Positions 10,570 through 22,020 are shown, numbered from the stretch's first letter. The stretch: 64,000 nt of DNA from Micrasema longulum (GCA_022494885.1 JAGVSM010002664.1:62001-126000); one strand, 5' to 3'. The notes: a model not told the origin generated them from the letters alone. Program-made: numbers and translations.

Positions 10570-11345
10570 CAAGAGTGCTTGTATTTATTTATTTATTTAT
10601 TCATATTTTTCGATTACAAACTGTAATTAATAATAAAAATAATATGACCTCACTGGGGTTTCCCGTGCCGAGGACACTTAACAATTTAGTTTTTTTTTAT
10701 TACATTTGAGAATAAACAAAGAAGACTCACTTAAAAAACAAACATAATTAACAAATATTCAGACAGTTTTAAAAACAAGGTATTTATATACATCTATATT
10801 ATTTATATTACAAAACACACAATGAAAACAACAAAAACCTAACATAAGCCATACAGTTGTGGAGCAGTTGATTCAGCATTGGTATGGGCGAATGAGACAA
10901 TCCATTTTACTTCTACCTAGCTCCACTATCCATTTTTTTATAGCCTTTTTAAACATTTTCTCATTACTAATTGCTTTAATAGATAGTGGAAGTAGGTTAT
11001 AGATTTTAATTGAATAATACTCAAAATCCCTTTGTCTGAAAGTGGTATTAGTTTGTATTTGTTTAAGTTGTTTATGTGTTGAGGATCTAGTGATTATATT
11101 ATTTGTATGTGATGTATTGTGGGGGTTATGTCTTTCATTTGAGTAAGAGTAGTTTTGAATCTATAAGTGAGTATTGTTTTAGCGTATAATTGTTTTGGTG
11201 TCATAAGTTGTGATTTATGGAATATTTCTTCAGTAGATGTCTGTATCGGGACTCTGAGTATTATTTTAATGATGGATTTTTGTGCAACCAATACACTATT
11301 TAAATAAGTATGAGGGGATATTATATATAATAACACAATAGTTTA
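10570..11345 (-). pseudogene. LINE RT C-terminus and 3' end
   Basis: Minus strand, opening with an (ATTT)n tail at 10570. The frame 11336-11094 includes LVAQKSIIKIILRVPIQTST and MTPKQLYAKTIL, followed out of frame by YYSIKIYNLLPLSIKAI and KKWIVELG. The same arrangement (EIAQKYVLKALLGVPIRTPT, EVRQLYARALFV) is on the plus strand at 25490-25630, so the two are copies of one family. This region follows the polymerase core. Confidence 0.8.
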
Positions 11346-11429
11346 AATAAAAAGTCGATGAAATATCATCACATACTATAACTCGTCACACGGGCTGTAA
11401 GAACTGTTTTATTTAGGTGTTTTTAAGTA

Positions 11430-11600
11430 CGTATATGTTTTGTATATTTTTTAGGTCATTAGAAAGTGAATTGTAAAAATCTATTGCTGTATAAGGAAAT
11501 TGTTTCTTTTTCTGTTGGTCCTAGGTTGTTCGCAAATTAAATTATTTGATGCTCTTGTATTTATTTTATGTATGTTGTAGTTAAAATTAAATTTAATATT
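11430..11600 (-). pseudogene. LINE C-terminal fragment
   Basis: Minus strand reads NKINTRASNNLICEQPRTNR then KRNNFLIQQ and IFTIHFL, the pattern TR...L..P...R..FL...A...FN.LP seen at the end of many LINE RTs. Only partly conserved. Confidence 0.5.
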
Positions 11601-12018
11601 TGTCTTTAAAAGCTTTATCATTTACCTCAGTAGCTCTTTCCGGAGCAGATAATACATGACCACAGTCACTTGTTTCACACGCTGAAACCGTTTAAAATAC
11701 CCAAAGTCTTCCTATCGGTTTACCTATACTTTAAAAATCCGAGTAAATTTTTATCCGGGTTTCAATGAGGTAATCTTTGATTTTAATTGAATTTAAATTC
11801 ACTGCTTTCACTGTAGATTTTGGCGTTTTAACGATAGGCGGCCGTTAAATATGTCATTCTTATTCTTCAGAATAAATCAATGCGAAATGAAGAAATAATT
11901 CATAAAGAAATTGGCTTTTTCGCAGTTCACAGTAAAGAATTGACTTTTTCCTCTTCGTTTAGATCTTTTGATCTGTTTTTGCGGAAAGCTGCTAATCTTC
12001 GGACTTTAAGATCTAACT
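11601..12018. other. Nothing recognised
   Basis: AT-rich sequence without a supported gene or repeat. Confidence 0.35.
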
Positions 12019-12185
12019 GAACGTAGTTATGTAGAAAGCAGGCCAGTCCACGCAAAAAAAGATATTGGTCAATTCTATATTTTGCTTTGCCAGGTCGCTT
12101 TCATACAAAAAACTGTCATTCTTATCTTCGGAAAAAAGTGTTTTTTCGGCATTTTTTTAATTTACTGAAAACACCCACCCAATAA
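12019..12185 (+). mobile_element. MITE family Y fragment
   Basis: Starts AACGTAGTTATGTAGAAAGC and runs AGATATTGGT, AAAAAACTGT, GAAAACACCCA in the same order as 58555-58815. One end only. Confidence 0.6.
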
Positions 12186-12284
12186 AATTTTAAAAAATAC
12201 TGATATTCAATCAAAATTCCATGCAAACGAAACTACGGATAAAAAAGATAAGATTTCTAAAAAGAGGTAAGAGTGTGTCAAAAT

Positions 12285-12440
12285 ATAATAATAACATGAT
12301 AATCATCTTACTTTCATGTAACAAAAATTATCAAGTTAAGTGGCGATTCGTGTACCAATGCAGTGCCCTATGCACCATTGGAAATCGTGCCCTATGCACC
12401 AATCATCATCATCATTCCCTTTCTGCGGAAAGGGAATGAT
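12285..12440 (+). mobile_element. SINE family 3, tail fragment
   Basis: Shares CATGTAACAAAAATTATCAA, AGTGCCCTATGCACCATTG and the GGAAAGGGAATGATTATG tail with the full copy at 18431-18682. The CCCTATGCACCA motif is present twice, suggesting a local duplication. The 12221-12557 frames are readings of this SINE. Confidence 0.75.
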
Positions 12441-12915
12441 TATGCTGATTGCTTTTTAGCGCCATTAAATAACGTAACGTCCACACTTACTAGATCTGAT
12501 ACCAGAAGTGATATGCATAAAGTCAGAAAATTCCTCAGTAAAGAGGATTGTGGGTGAAAAAATCTTCCTGAAATGTGTCGCTTACCAAGTTATGGCTGTA
12601 GTATACAAACCATATCCAGTTTTGAAAAGAAATGAAAGAACACGTTCAGTCTTACAAATAAAAGAATGGCATCCGGACTCCGAAAGCCACCACTTACCAA
12701 ATACCCAACGTTGACGAATGGAAGGTGAATAAAAACATATTGAAAAAATCTATCCGTTATATCGAGTGAAATTTTATACACTTAGACCCGCCTTTATTAG
12801 ATTTGAGTGAAACGAATTCGAAAATAGTCTAACATGTCAGTTTGTTTTTTCTCACGAGCAGTTTCCTTTATATTCCTTTAAATTTCCAGTATGCTCTAAT
12901 GAATTAAAAAAATAC
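12441..12915. other. Overlapping short frames, unidentified
   Basis: Frames of 64-68 codons on both strands (12508-12714 plus, 12590-12781 minus) overlap each other and show no motif. I would not call a gene. Confidence 0.2.
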
Positions 12916-12919
12916 CTAG

Positions 12920-13085
12920 GAATAGCGTCATTAAAAACTTGGGAATAGTTTTAGATTCGAAACTTTTGTAAGATATTAACAATATTGGAATTTTTAATAA
13001 GGCAAATAAAACGCTTGTTTTTTTATAGCGAATGTCTAACGACTTCAAAAATATTAAAACATTAACACTGCTTTATAACACATAT
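12920..13085 (+). pseudogene. LINE RT fragment, cut by the next LINE
   Basis: Plus strand: IKNLGIVLDSKLL, then NKANKTLVFL and MSNDFKNIKTLTLLYNTYL. It matches the minus LINE at 23473-23955 (IKDLGIVLDSKLLFES, KHFDNPKALISLYYIF). Homology stops at 13078 where the tail of the opposite-strand LINE begins. Confidence 0.7.
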
Positions 13086-13642
13086 TTATTTATTTATTTT
13101 GTTTATGAACGCCCAAAAAGCATTTACAAAAAATGAAAATAAAATACATGCAACATACTTAATAATAATAAACACAGAATATACAGAAAAAATATGTGAA
13201 ATTAGTAAGAAAGGATATAATAAAAAGTTTTACAAAGTAAAAAAAAAAACAATAATAACAAAGGATGCAAGAAAAAACAGTAAGCATATAAACAAAAAAT
13301 GCAAAGCTTATGAAATAAAGTTTCTAAAGCAAACACAGTAAATGAAATGTTACGGTAAGCAAGAAAGACAAATTTAAGTTAAATTAATAAACAAGCAAGC
13401 ACATATTATCGCGAAAAAAGAAGAAATAAAAATATGTATTTATAAAATGCGTATTTGCCAATACTACAATGAACTTTGAAATAATAGTAAAAAATAAAAA
13501 ACAAGCATAAGGTAATAAAAATAAACAAGTAAGTATTTTTTTAATTTATGGAATTGAATTTTTAATAATAGTTTGACGAGCAGCTACAAATAAACTTGAT
13601 ATTGTGGACTTATAATATAATAAAGAATTGGACAGAATGTCT
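13078..13642 (-). mobile_element. LINE 3' end, inverted copy of 6525-7092
   Basis: Near-identical over about 560 bp to the complement of the 6070-7095 LINE tail, from GACATTCTGTCCAATTCTTT through GCTTACCGTAACA to TTTTTGTAAATGCTTTTTGG and the (AAAT)n end. It is 5'-truncated at 13642 next to an R-family arm, as expected of incomplete reverse transcription. The 13099-13341 plus frame is its antisense and not a gene. Confidence 0.85.
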
Positions 13643-13710
13643 GCTGCAGGTCATAAGCCCTGTAAATGCCTAGACTTCCATATTCCCTTCTCAAAAATGT
13701 TTTCCTTCTC
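13643..13710 (+). repeat. R-family arm
   Basis: CAGGTCATAAGCCCTGTAAA followed by TGCCTAGACTTCCATATTCC is the best preserved version of the R arm core. Only the arm is present. Confidence 0.75.
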
Positions 13711-13714
13711 TGTT

Positions 13715-14065
13715 GAAATAAATTGAGATAAAAAGATAAATTAAATAAGTGTAAGTTTCCATGTTTGTTTGCTGACATGTGAAACCGTGGAATAAGTAAG
13801 TTTTTGGCAGATTTTGAACTATGCAAATCAACAGCAAAATAAGTATTTTGTCTCGTCAAACGCTGTCTCACATAAAAATTAACACAATTTAGAGGTTCCG
13901 GACTGTCAAGAACATTATTTAATAACTTGAAAAGCAGAACTTAATCTGAAATTTCCCTTGTATCACTAATACACATTAATTTGAAAGGCTTCATTAAACA
14001 TTTATAGTTAAGCTCTTCAATTGGAATGTTTAATTTGAAATTTATAAATCTTAAAAACTTGTGTT
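13715..14065 (-). pseudogene. LINE RT C-terminal fragment
   Basis: Minus strand from 14060: VQHKFLRFINFKLNIPIEEL, KPFKLMCISDTREISD, stop, VLLFKLLNNVLDSPEPLN, then the open frame (from 13871) RQRLTRQNTYFAVDLHSS. It is a sister of the 6205-6486 protein (KFLRCINYKLNIPI) from another subfamily, with one stop. The last part recurs at 63290-63535. Confidence 0.8.
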
Positions 14066-15088
14066 GGACCTTCTACATACTATTTATTTTCAATATTCCA
14101 TATTTATAAATATTTTTTTTTGTTTTTTTACAACAAACATAATAATAAAAAAGAGTATTAAAAAAATAAAGCATAATTACATATCAACGAAATACATATT
14201 AATAGAAAAATAGTAAAAAAAAAAACCCACAAAGTCATGGCCTCTTCCTGGATATACAAGAAAATGTTAATGAATTTTTCCTCCTATAATAAATAATGGA
14301 CAGTTATAATATTTTTGTATAACATAAGAAAGAAAAAATAAAATATTCTCTAAAAAATAATATAGTATTTTTTTATGGTATATTAATCTAACGCCGTCGA
14401 ATTTGTATTTTCTCTCATTTTCGTTACATTTAAATGAACACTTTTGTGTTTCTTTACTCAGTAAACGTAAAAAAAATTGGCTCTTTCGAGAGTCGTAGGG
14501 TCAAGACTAACGTTTCGAGATCCGCGCATGCGTGCTTTTCCTCAGTAATTGATATTATGTTCGAGTGAAGGTTAAGAGCGATTACGTGAGGCGAATTCTC
14601 GTCAAGAAAAATGTACAACCTCTCCGTTATCGTTCTCACAAAGTCAGCGAAGTAGGATGTTTCCTCTCTCACGCACTAATTCCAGAAAAAACGAATGAAC
14701 TCTTGAAAAAGGGTGAATGTCTCCGTTGAAGGAAAAGGCTTTCAAGGATACAGATATGTCCTTTTAAGTCAAAGGCTTGTGCTTAATTTAAATTAGAGGT
14801 TTTGAAGACCGTGGAGTGGTGAATGAAAAACAACTGAAACACGTCTTTAGAAAAGTAATGGAATCGTTTGTGTTCAATACTTTACGAGAAGCTGTATCGT
14901 TAAAGTAAGTAAAGTGAAAAACACGTGGTTCTATTTTTTTAAAATAAATATAGGTTTTTTATTTAAAATAATAAATAGTTATATAGCACAATTGAATGAA
15001 ACGTGAATTCATCTTATAAATTATTCATTGTAATAAAATATACTTCTGTAAAAAACCTGGCAGACAATAACGGACAACAAATATATGA
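14066..15088. other. Nothing recognised
   Basis: Contains poly(A/T) runs and a 72-codon minus frame (14454-14672) with no motif. A weak match (CCACAAAG...GGCCT) to 33700-33750 hints at an old repeat. Confidence 0.3.
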
Positions 15089-15096
15089 CTCTAGAC

Positions 15097-15753
15097 CAGT
15101 GATTCCCAAAGTGGTCTATATCGACCCCCAGGAGTCCATGACAACCTGCAAGGGGTCTACATCAACGAAAAAAAAAATGGGGGTCCATGAAATGAAAATG
15201 GGCGTCCACGATAGTTTATCTCAACATACACTGATAGTACTTCTGTACTTCTGGCTGCAAAAAAACATACCCGTTACTTATCTTGTATTATAGAATATAG
15301 CGAGGAAATTTTTAATTTCCTTTCCATCGTCATACCTAGTGGAAAGGGGATTCAGCGCTGTTACCAATTTCCCAATGAAAAAAGAAACAGACTGGACATC
15401 ATTGGCCGAGGAGATTTAAGATTAAACGGGACAAAATTGACGCCAAATGTTGATAATTTATAATGAAAGCGTCAGGTTCATCCTTCCCACTAAAAACATT
15501 TACTAATTGCTTAGTTTATTTTATGTTACGTTTATTTTATATAACATACAAAATATTATTTTGAGTAGTTTTAATTAAAATTCAATCAATAAATGTATAA
15601 AACTTAACATTTGTTTTAACTTTAAGTTTTTAACACTAAACTTCACTACAGTTAGAAATTTATGAAAAATCAATATCAGGTAAGTAGGGGGTCTACCAAA
15701 AACCGAAACACATGGCAAGGGGTCTACGACACAAAACAGTTTGGAAACCTCTG
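15097..15753 (+). mobile_element. hAT transposon deletion derivative with 8-bp target duplication
   Basis: Flanked by a perfect 8-bp duplication CTCTAGAC (15089-15096 and 15754-15761). The ends are imperfect inverted repeats: CAGTGATTCCCAAAGTGG on the left and CAGAGGTTTCCAAACTG read inward from the right. Both features define hAT elements. The interior keeps the C-terminal dimerisation domain of the transposase on the plus strand (about 15316-15415: FPSSYLVERGFSAVTN). After a frameshift, GRGDLRLNGTKLTP and a HPSH-like end follow. The catalytic N-terminal part is deleted, so it could move only with help. It contains an accidental frame at 15003-15293 and another at 15662-15886. Confidence 0.9.
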
Positions 15754-15804
15754 CTCTAGACAAAGTACAAAAAAAGTATTTTTCCTACCAATGACAAAAA
15801 CAAA

Positions 15805-16556
15805 TTACTTCCATGTTAAGTTGAAGAAAATTACATGCGTAGTTGTTTACATTTTTTTTTGCACCACAACAGGCCAGGAGGCCTAATTACAGTGGTGAAT
15901 TACATCACAGAGCACCCAGGCTTGAGAAAAATCACATTTTTAATTTTTGTTTTCTCACCGGGAATCGAACCCGGAACCTTCCGTGCGTGAGTCAAGCGTC
16001 TTGACCACTACACCACGGAGGCCGCCGATCGTTCTAAGATCATGGCGAAATTTTACTGACTCGCTCTGCTGAGCTGAACATATTACATCAGAAATTGCGG
16101 CCATGGCATTTTATATCTGACGACAATAGAAGATGTAAAGAATCTTAACAAGTCTGATAAAATATTTTGGGATACAGATACATATCTGTCAACTGCTAGT
16201 TGTCATATATTCTTCCCTAGAATCCACAATAATATAAATAATTTACCAAGTATACAACCCTATACCTCACTCATACAAAGTGTCATATTTACGTCTGTCC
16301 TCAAATACCATGATCATTCGTCTTCGTACTGTGGTCCTTTTATATGACAGACTTGGATTGTCCCCCTGAAGCACTTAATTTTATGCTTATTTTACAATGC
16401 TTTGAGTTTGTCTAAATTTTTGTAGACAAGGACTGGATTTAACCCCCATCGGGAGCCGTTAATATGAACATATTACAACAGAGATGAAGAACTTTTTAGA
16501 GAAGGGAATATAGAATTCTAGGCATCTACAGGGCTTATAACCTGTCATTGGCTGTT
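15805..16556 (+). mobile_element. R-family element, copy R3, interrupted by a SINE
   Basis: Direct repeat of 8560-9080. The left part (ATTACATGCGTAGTTGTT) ends at about 15849, the SINE follows, and homology resumes at about 16025 (AAGATCATGG). The right arm (GGGCTTATAACCTGTCATTG) stops at 16556, where it is truncated against T-rich sequence. Confidence 0.8.
15851..16024 (-). mobile_element. tRNA-derived SINE, family 2, nested in R3
   Basis: Minus strand: GCGGCCTCCGTGGTGTAGTG A-box region, then a B-box in GGTTCCGGGTTCGATTCC, the body CAAGCCTGGGTGCTCTGTGA and a T-rich 3' end in TGCAAAAAAAAAT. This is a pol III-type retroposon. It is near-identical in layout to the plus copy at 22891-23080. Confidence 0.9.
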
Positions 16557-16884
16557 TTTTTTTTATATCATTAATTCTTAAATAACCAAGCGCCCGAAGA
16601 CAGCAGAAAAAACTGTGCTTTTTACGGATTTGGATGATTCTAGTTCTATAATAAACCGTATTTTTAAAAACTAAACAAAAGAACACGCCACTGCTAAATA
16701 TCTTTGGTGTGTGAAAAAATTAATGCTCTAGTGTCATAGTCTAGAAAGAAAATACGGGAATACGTTTATATGAAGAAGAGTCGGATTGCGTTCCCTCTTA
16801 ATATTAAACATTATTTAGTATACTCACAAAACTTTGCAAAAAATCTTCATTAAAAACCGTTTAGATAAACGTAAAAGAGGAGTT
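16557..16884. other. Nothing recognised
   Basis: A 75-codon minus frame (16459-16686) spans an R arm and has no motif. Confidence 0.3.
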
Positions 16885-17410
16885 ACTTTTTATTGGTAAG
16901 TAAGTACCTCGGTACTTGTTTATGGTTGAATTCCAAAACATTAAATAATTCATTTTCAAATATAGAATTCTTGTCAATGTAAAACTTTGCTCTTCTCACC
17001 AACAGGGGTTCACTGTATTCAGGAATGCGATTTTCAAAAATGTATGGAATGTCATTTGATATTATTTTAATATTACCAACAATCCAGTCAAAAGAAATAA
17101 ATGAGTGGAAATTATAAGGAATTTAGGGAAATAATCTAATGAGGATCCATCAAATACCTTTATTGTTTTTTAACATTCAAAAACATTTTTAAAAAACAAT
17201 GTCTTCCTATTTTTTTATTATTTGCATTCATTTCGAATTAAACCCTGGTGATGGATAAAAAACATTTACCCTCCTAACTTTTTTCCTAATCAATAAATTG
17301 AAGATTTTTAGCTATAAATATGCTCGTGGCAAAGATCTACATTTCGCTGAAAACTGCACGTAAATCGGTCAAGTAGTTATTCAAACACACATACGAATAT
17401 TGCCTCTTAT
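16885..17410 (-). mobile_element. Helitron-like element, diverged minus copy
   Basis: The complement matches 7560-8090: AAAAAAGTTAGGAGGGTAAA, TTCCTTATAATTTCCAC, TTGGAATTCAACCATAAACA and, near 17340, the TTTCGCTGAAAACTGCACGT block. The terminal GTCGGGTCCGCTAG end is not preserved. Confidence 0.6.
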
Positions 17411-17799
17411 ATATGCTCGTATAGATGTACCCAGACATAATAAACGAACAAATATTATGAAATATATTTTTCGTTTTTTATGAAAAGAATTATCACAAAG
17501 TTTGAATGAGATTATTGTGTGCATTGACACAGGAGACGTAGCCAAAATAGTAGGCTCATTTGTAGCCGGAACTGAATTCTACAGGCTTAAAATCGTAAAA
17601 CGAACTATTTAAAATATCTAGTGAACAGACAATGCATTCTATATTCACTACATCCCACGCGATGCACCAATATGCAGAGTAAATTCAAAATACTCATAGC
17701 ATTGAGTGAAATGCGAAACATGAAAGTTTTATTTTGTGACTACTAGTACTCTCTGAAAAAATCAACTAACTAATTTTTGGTTGTTTATAAAAGTAAAAC
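17411..17799. other. Nothing recognised
   Basis: No frame or repeat assignment. Confidence 0.3.
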
Positions 17800-18300
17800 A
17801 TGATATTATTACTATTTTTAGTCGCAACACTTATGTATGGAAGTGAAACATGGAACTGGCAGAGGAAGGATGAAAGCCGAGTGAACGCGGTTAAAATGCG
17901 ACCTCTTAGAAGAATATGTGGGAAATCAATGTATGACAGGGTTACGAATGATGAAATTAGGCGAGAGTGTAAATCTGAGTCAAGTATAATTGATAAGATT
18001 AAGAAATGGTCTCTGAGATGGTTTGGTCACATAGAACGAATGGACGACAAAATAATGGTTACACAAGTATATATGGCGAAAATAAACGGTAACGTGAGAC
18101 GAGGACGAGGCATGATCAGATAAACCAAAATCTTATGTCTGGTCATGTCAAAAGCAGACAGAACCGAAGGGCATGTATGACAAGATGTATGAATGTGGAA
18201 GAAGCTAGGAATGTATGCCAGGATAGACGTGTGTGGCGGTTAATTTTCTCTGCCTACCCCTACAGAAAATGGCATGATGGTAGTAGTAGTAGTAATAATT
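17800..18300 (+). pseudogene. RTE-type LINE RT C-terminus, best preserved of its family
   Basis: An open frame of 107 codons (17800-18123) reads TLMYGSETWNWQRKDESRVN, MRPLRRICG, KKWSLRWFGHIERMDD and VRRGRG. After a stop, a second frame (18135-18326) gives HVKSRQNRRACMTRCMNVEE and CQDRRVWRLIFSAYPYRKW. Together this is the C-terminal third of an insect RTE retrotransposon polyprotein, lying after the polymerase palm. A minus copy at 55540-56158 is closely similar. One stop separates the two blocks, so it is inactive. Confidence 0.85.
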
Positions 18301-18430
18301 ATCAATGGATCAAAACAGCGCTATAAAGTGAATAAAATATCTAAAAAGAGTATGGAAAAGAAATGTTTAAAATTAAAATTCTGACAATTTTGACAATCAA
18401 TCAAATAATTATTTTTGAATTAGAATGTCT

Positions 18431-18682
18431 CGGCCTCGTGGTGTATGGGTCAGCGCGTTTGCTTACCATGCGAGAGATCTCGGGATCAATTCCCGACATG
18501 GTTGGTATAAAATATTTATTTAAAAAAGTGTTTTTACACCAGAATATTTCATAGTCCCTGGACTGGCACCTGAAGAGTACGACTAATCATCTTACCTTAA
18601 TGTAACAAAAATGATCAAGATACGCTTTAATTCAGTGCCCTATGCACCATTGAGTGCGGAAAGGGAATGATAATGATGATAT
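18431..18682 (+). mobile_element. tRNA-derived SINE, family 3, full-length copy
   Basis: Head CGGCCTCGTGGTGTATGGGT with an A-box-like stretch, then a slightly damaged B-box (GGGATCAATTCC). Body: TTTACACCAGAATATTTCAT, AGTCCCTGGACTGGCACCTG. The 3' part has GTGCCCTATGCACCATTG, then TGCGGAAAGGGAATGATAAT and a GATGAT end. This is the reference copy for at least nine fragments in this window. Confidence 0.85.
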
Positions 18683-19014
18683 TTTAAGGTAATCTGTAAA
18701 TAGAATAAAGTTTTTAAAAAATAAATCTATGTCATATAAGTTTCAATAATTATTTATTTTTAAATAAGTATTATTAAAGTTTTGGGAGTATGTATTTCTT
18801 TATAAAGCATATTATTAAAATAATTTTATATTTCATCTGATTTCATTGTTCTTTTTTCTGTAATATTTTTTGCTCGCATTCAACATTTGTAAATATTGTA
18901 TTTTTCATTTCTGAGTAATATTATCAAGACTGGTAAACGCTTCTAAACTTATATCTTTGAGAGCTTCTAAAGAATATTTCTTCTTTTTTTCAACGTTCAT
19001 TATTTATATTCATC
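18683..19014. other. Nothing recognised
   Basis: AT-rich spacer between two oppositely oriented family-3 SINEs. Confidence 0.35.
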
Positions 19015-19255
19015 ATAACCTTTTTGCACCTAATGGTGCATAGGGCACTTCATTGGTACACTAATCGCAGCGCATCATGATCTTTTTTGTTACATGAAGG
19101 TTAGGTGATCAGTCTTACGCTTCAGGTCAAGGGACTATGAAATATTCTAGTGTAAAAGTACCTTTTAAAAAATATTTCATATTAACCATGTCGGGAATCG
19201 AGCCCGAGACCTCTTGCATGGTAGGCAAATGCGCTGACAATTACATCACAAGGCC
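19015..19255 (-). mobile_element. SINE family 3, inverted to 18431-18682
   Basis: Complement shows the head (GGCCTTGTGATGTAATTGTC), B-box GGGCTCGATTCCCGACATGG, and the body down to GGTGCATAGGGCAC. The 19137-19361 frame is its antisense reading. Confidence 0.85.
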
Positions 19256-21049
19256 AACTACATCAATTTTTACTAACAATGAAGGAAGAATTAGAACTAT
19301 TGAAAGTAAAATTAATTGTAATTGTAAATACAATTGTACGAAATTTTTGATGATTTTCTAAAAAAAAAAAGAAATTTTATTGATAAATTGTATTTAAGAG
19401 ATCATAATTACATTTAAATTTATGACTTAAATCTCTTTTCATGTAATGAGAATAAACGTTGAATTAAAAGCCTTTATAAATGCACGATAATTCAGCTAGA
19501 ATAAAATTCCATTTAGAGCCATAATGAAAACGAACATTACCTTATGTTTAAAATGGTAAGTGAAGAATTTAACAAGTTCAGTTCTCAAAACCTGAAAGCT
19601 AAAATTATATGAATGGCTCGAAAGTAATTGCTTATTCGCTAAGTAGAAATAAGGCCTTCATAAAATTTAAAGCAGACGAGCAGTTTTCGGGAGTATTGCA
19701 GCTGGTTTGAAGATTGGCAGAGAATAGGAAGCCGGAAGTAAAAGCTTAAATCGGATATACTGCAGCCTCAACTGGAAAGCTCCGAATTTCTTCAACAAAA
19801 CAAATGCGAACACCAGATGGTGTAAGCTTTTCACTATTTAAAAGCTTAATTAACGCAAAGTTCGCGAATGCAAAATGAGGAATAAAGAGGGTAATTTATT
19901 CTAGCTTTTTTATATGCAGGTACAGCTGATAAAAGTTAATTTTAATTAAAAATGTGAATACTTTACCCATTTCTAACTTAAAACAAAGATAACTTATAAC
20001 ATACTCGTAGTTATTTATACAATTTTCAAATTTTTTTAAAGCTAAGCAATTTCCGTAAGTGAGTGAAAGGGAGAATAATCGTAATAATTTGAGAATTTTT
20101 AAATTCTTTTATTGTTTATTTAGTTATTGGAATTGTGAAAACCTCCAAATATGAAGAATGCAATATCTACAAGACGTAAAAATTATTTTAACAGACGAAT
20201 AATTGAATCAGTCAATAGTGAAACCATTGACCTTATAATATACATAGAGCCCTATAGAGAAAAATATTGAAAAAAGCAGTGACGCGAAAACGTACCCATA
20301 GATAGTTACCGAGTTGGTTTGTGCATATTAGGGATACATTCGGTGAGATAGCATGTAAGTTTGTATTAAAATATTTTTTTTTTTATATTTATTTTATTCA
20401 TAAATTTCATAAAACGTACATGTTTTTGTAAAATTCTAAACATATCTACTTTTACACATCTAGTAAATGTTACAAAAATATAGTTTTTTATGGATCCAAA
20501 TCCAATTTTTTTCTTAAATTCCTTATAATTTTGAGTCATTTATATCTTTTTATTGGATTTTGGGGAATGCAAAAATAATTTTAGCTAAAATTTCTTATAT
20601 AAAAAAAATATTTCTACAATGCAACCCAGACAGCAAAAAGAGCTTCGCTATTGCGCCGCCAGGCGTAGTTTGACATTTAAAATAAATCATTTATATATTT
20701 GAATAATTTTAAGGTTTGTTATCTTTAAATAAATACTTCCCAAAAAAAATTCAAACATTTTTTCTAATGTGTTTATCCAAACGGTTATAACACCCTTTAA
20801 CGACACAAGTAGGCATTTTGGTTTTGATTAAAACGTTTAGCTCACGTCACACCTGGCTGGGGGTCAAAGAACGACTAAATGCGCATTGAGCATTACTGAG
20901 CGTTCATCATCAGGCACCATGGCATCAGTTTTGAGAGCTCAGGGCGTACCTATCGATGAGTGTAGTTATTTTATTATGTTAATATTTAAATTATAAAATT
21001 CGTGTCGGTTAAGTAGATTTTTTATTTATTTTGTTTTAAAAACATTGTT
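19256..21049. other. 1.8 kb with no recognised gene
   Basis: AT-rich, no frame above 60 codons that I can support, and no matched repeat. Contains a short GC-richer patch (20630-20670 and 20830-20960) of unknown origin. Confidence 0.35.
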
Positions 21050-21190
21050 AGTTCAGTTTCGGTTTCGATTTTGGCCAGTTTCGGCCAATAAAACGAGTTT
21101 GGGTGGCGGTTTTGGTTTCAGCCTTGGCCTAAACTTCGGCTCAGCCGAAACCAACGGTCGAACTGTGTTTCGGCACACGCTCTAACTAGA
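21050..21190. repeat. TTTCGGC-rich imperfect repeats
   Basis: TTTCGG or its complement CCGAAA recurs many times in 140 bp, including CAGTTTCGGCCAATAAAACG and ACTTCGGCTCAGCCGAAACC. A similar block, AGTTTCGGTTGCGGCCTAAA, stands at 21699-21740. The element type is unknown. Confidence 0.5.
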
Positions 21191-21344
21191 CTGATTTTGT
21201 GATTTGTTGAGTATAGTTAGTAGACTTTTGTATTTATGTTTTTGTGTTTCTTTTATACATAAAAAGTTAAATTTTCCATAGTGCAAATTAAAGGATTATA
21301 CAATAATATATAATTATATATGTATATATTTTTTTTCAAGAAAA

Positions 21345-21528
21345 ATACTTGAGTATTTATTATTTACTCAAATATTAAAATGTTCATACTATTTTCTTAA
21401 AGCCATACATAAGTTGTGCTAGAAAAATGGAAATCGAGTTATGGTAGATTGGGATTTGAACGTCGGACCTTTAGCCCGTAAGTCAATAATACTACCACAG
21501 GACCACAACTCGATTCCCAGTTATAAGG
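21345..21528 (-). mobile_element. SINE family 1 copy
   Basis: Minus strand: GAATCGAGTTGTGGTCCTGT, box-B-like GACGTTCAAATCC, then AACTCGATTTCCATTTTTCT and a body ending in an ACTCAAATA-like run. A close relative sits 300 bp downstream in the same orientation. Confidence 0.8.
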
Positions 21529-21831
21529 TATTTCCATAAAAACAAACTAAAAAGTTCTAAAAATAAACAAACTTACTCAATAAATTGATGCTTTTTATTA
21601 AATTGTGTCATTTAACATTTATTTTAATGGTCTCATAAAGTTTAACAATCAAAACGCTTAATTTAGGCATTTTAAAGTGACTTTTAACTTGTTTTAACAA
21701 GTTTCGGTTGCGGCCTAAACTAGGTCAGTAGCCGAAATTTGATTTCTGCTTAAAATATTGTTTTGGTCGATCACGAAAAACTATTGCTGCTCAAATTTTT
21801 TTTTTGATCAATTCATTTGTTTTTTTCTAAA

Positions 21832-22020
21832 AAGAGAAATACTCGAGTTCTTATTGATAACTCAAATATTTAAATTTTCAGACCATTTCCTAAAAGTCGT
21901 AAATAACTTGTGCTGGAAAAATGGAAATCGATTTGTGGTAGAGTGGGATTTGAGCCTTGGACCTTTGGCCCGTAGGTCCACAATACTACCACGGGACCAC
22001 AACCCGGTTCAAATTTAAAG
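21832..22020 (-). mobile_element. SINE family 1 copy
   Basis: Minus strand: GTTGTGGTCCCGTGGTAGTA, box-B-like AAGGCTCAAATCC. Shares its tail (ACTCAAATATTTAAA) with the 21345 copy. The frame 21758-22018 reads across it and is not a gene. Confidence 0.8.

Noticed and set aside
19137..19361. 74-codon open frame as a gene
   Set aside because: Reads through an antisense SINE head (SGIEPETSC is the typical antisense tRNA-SINE translation).
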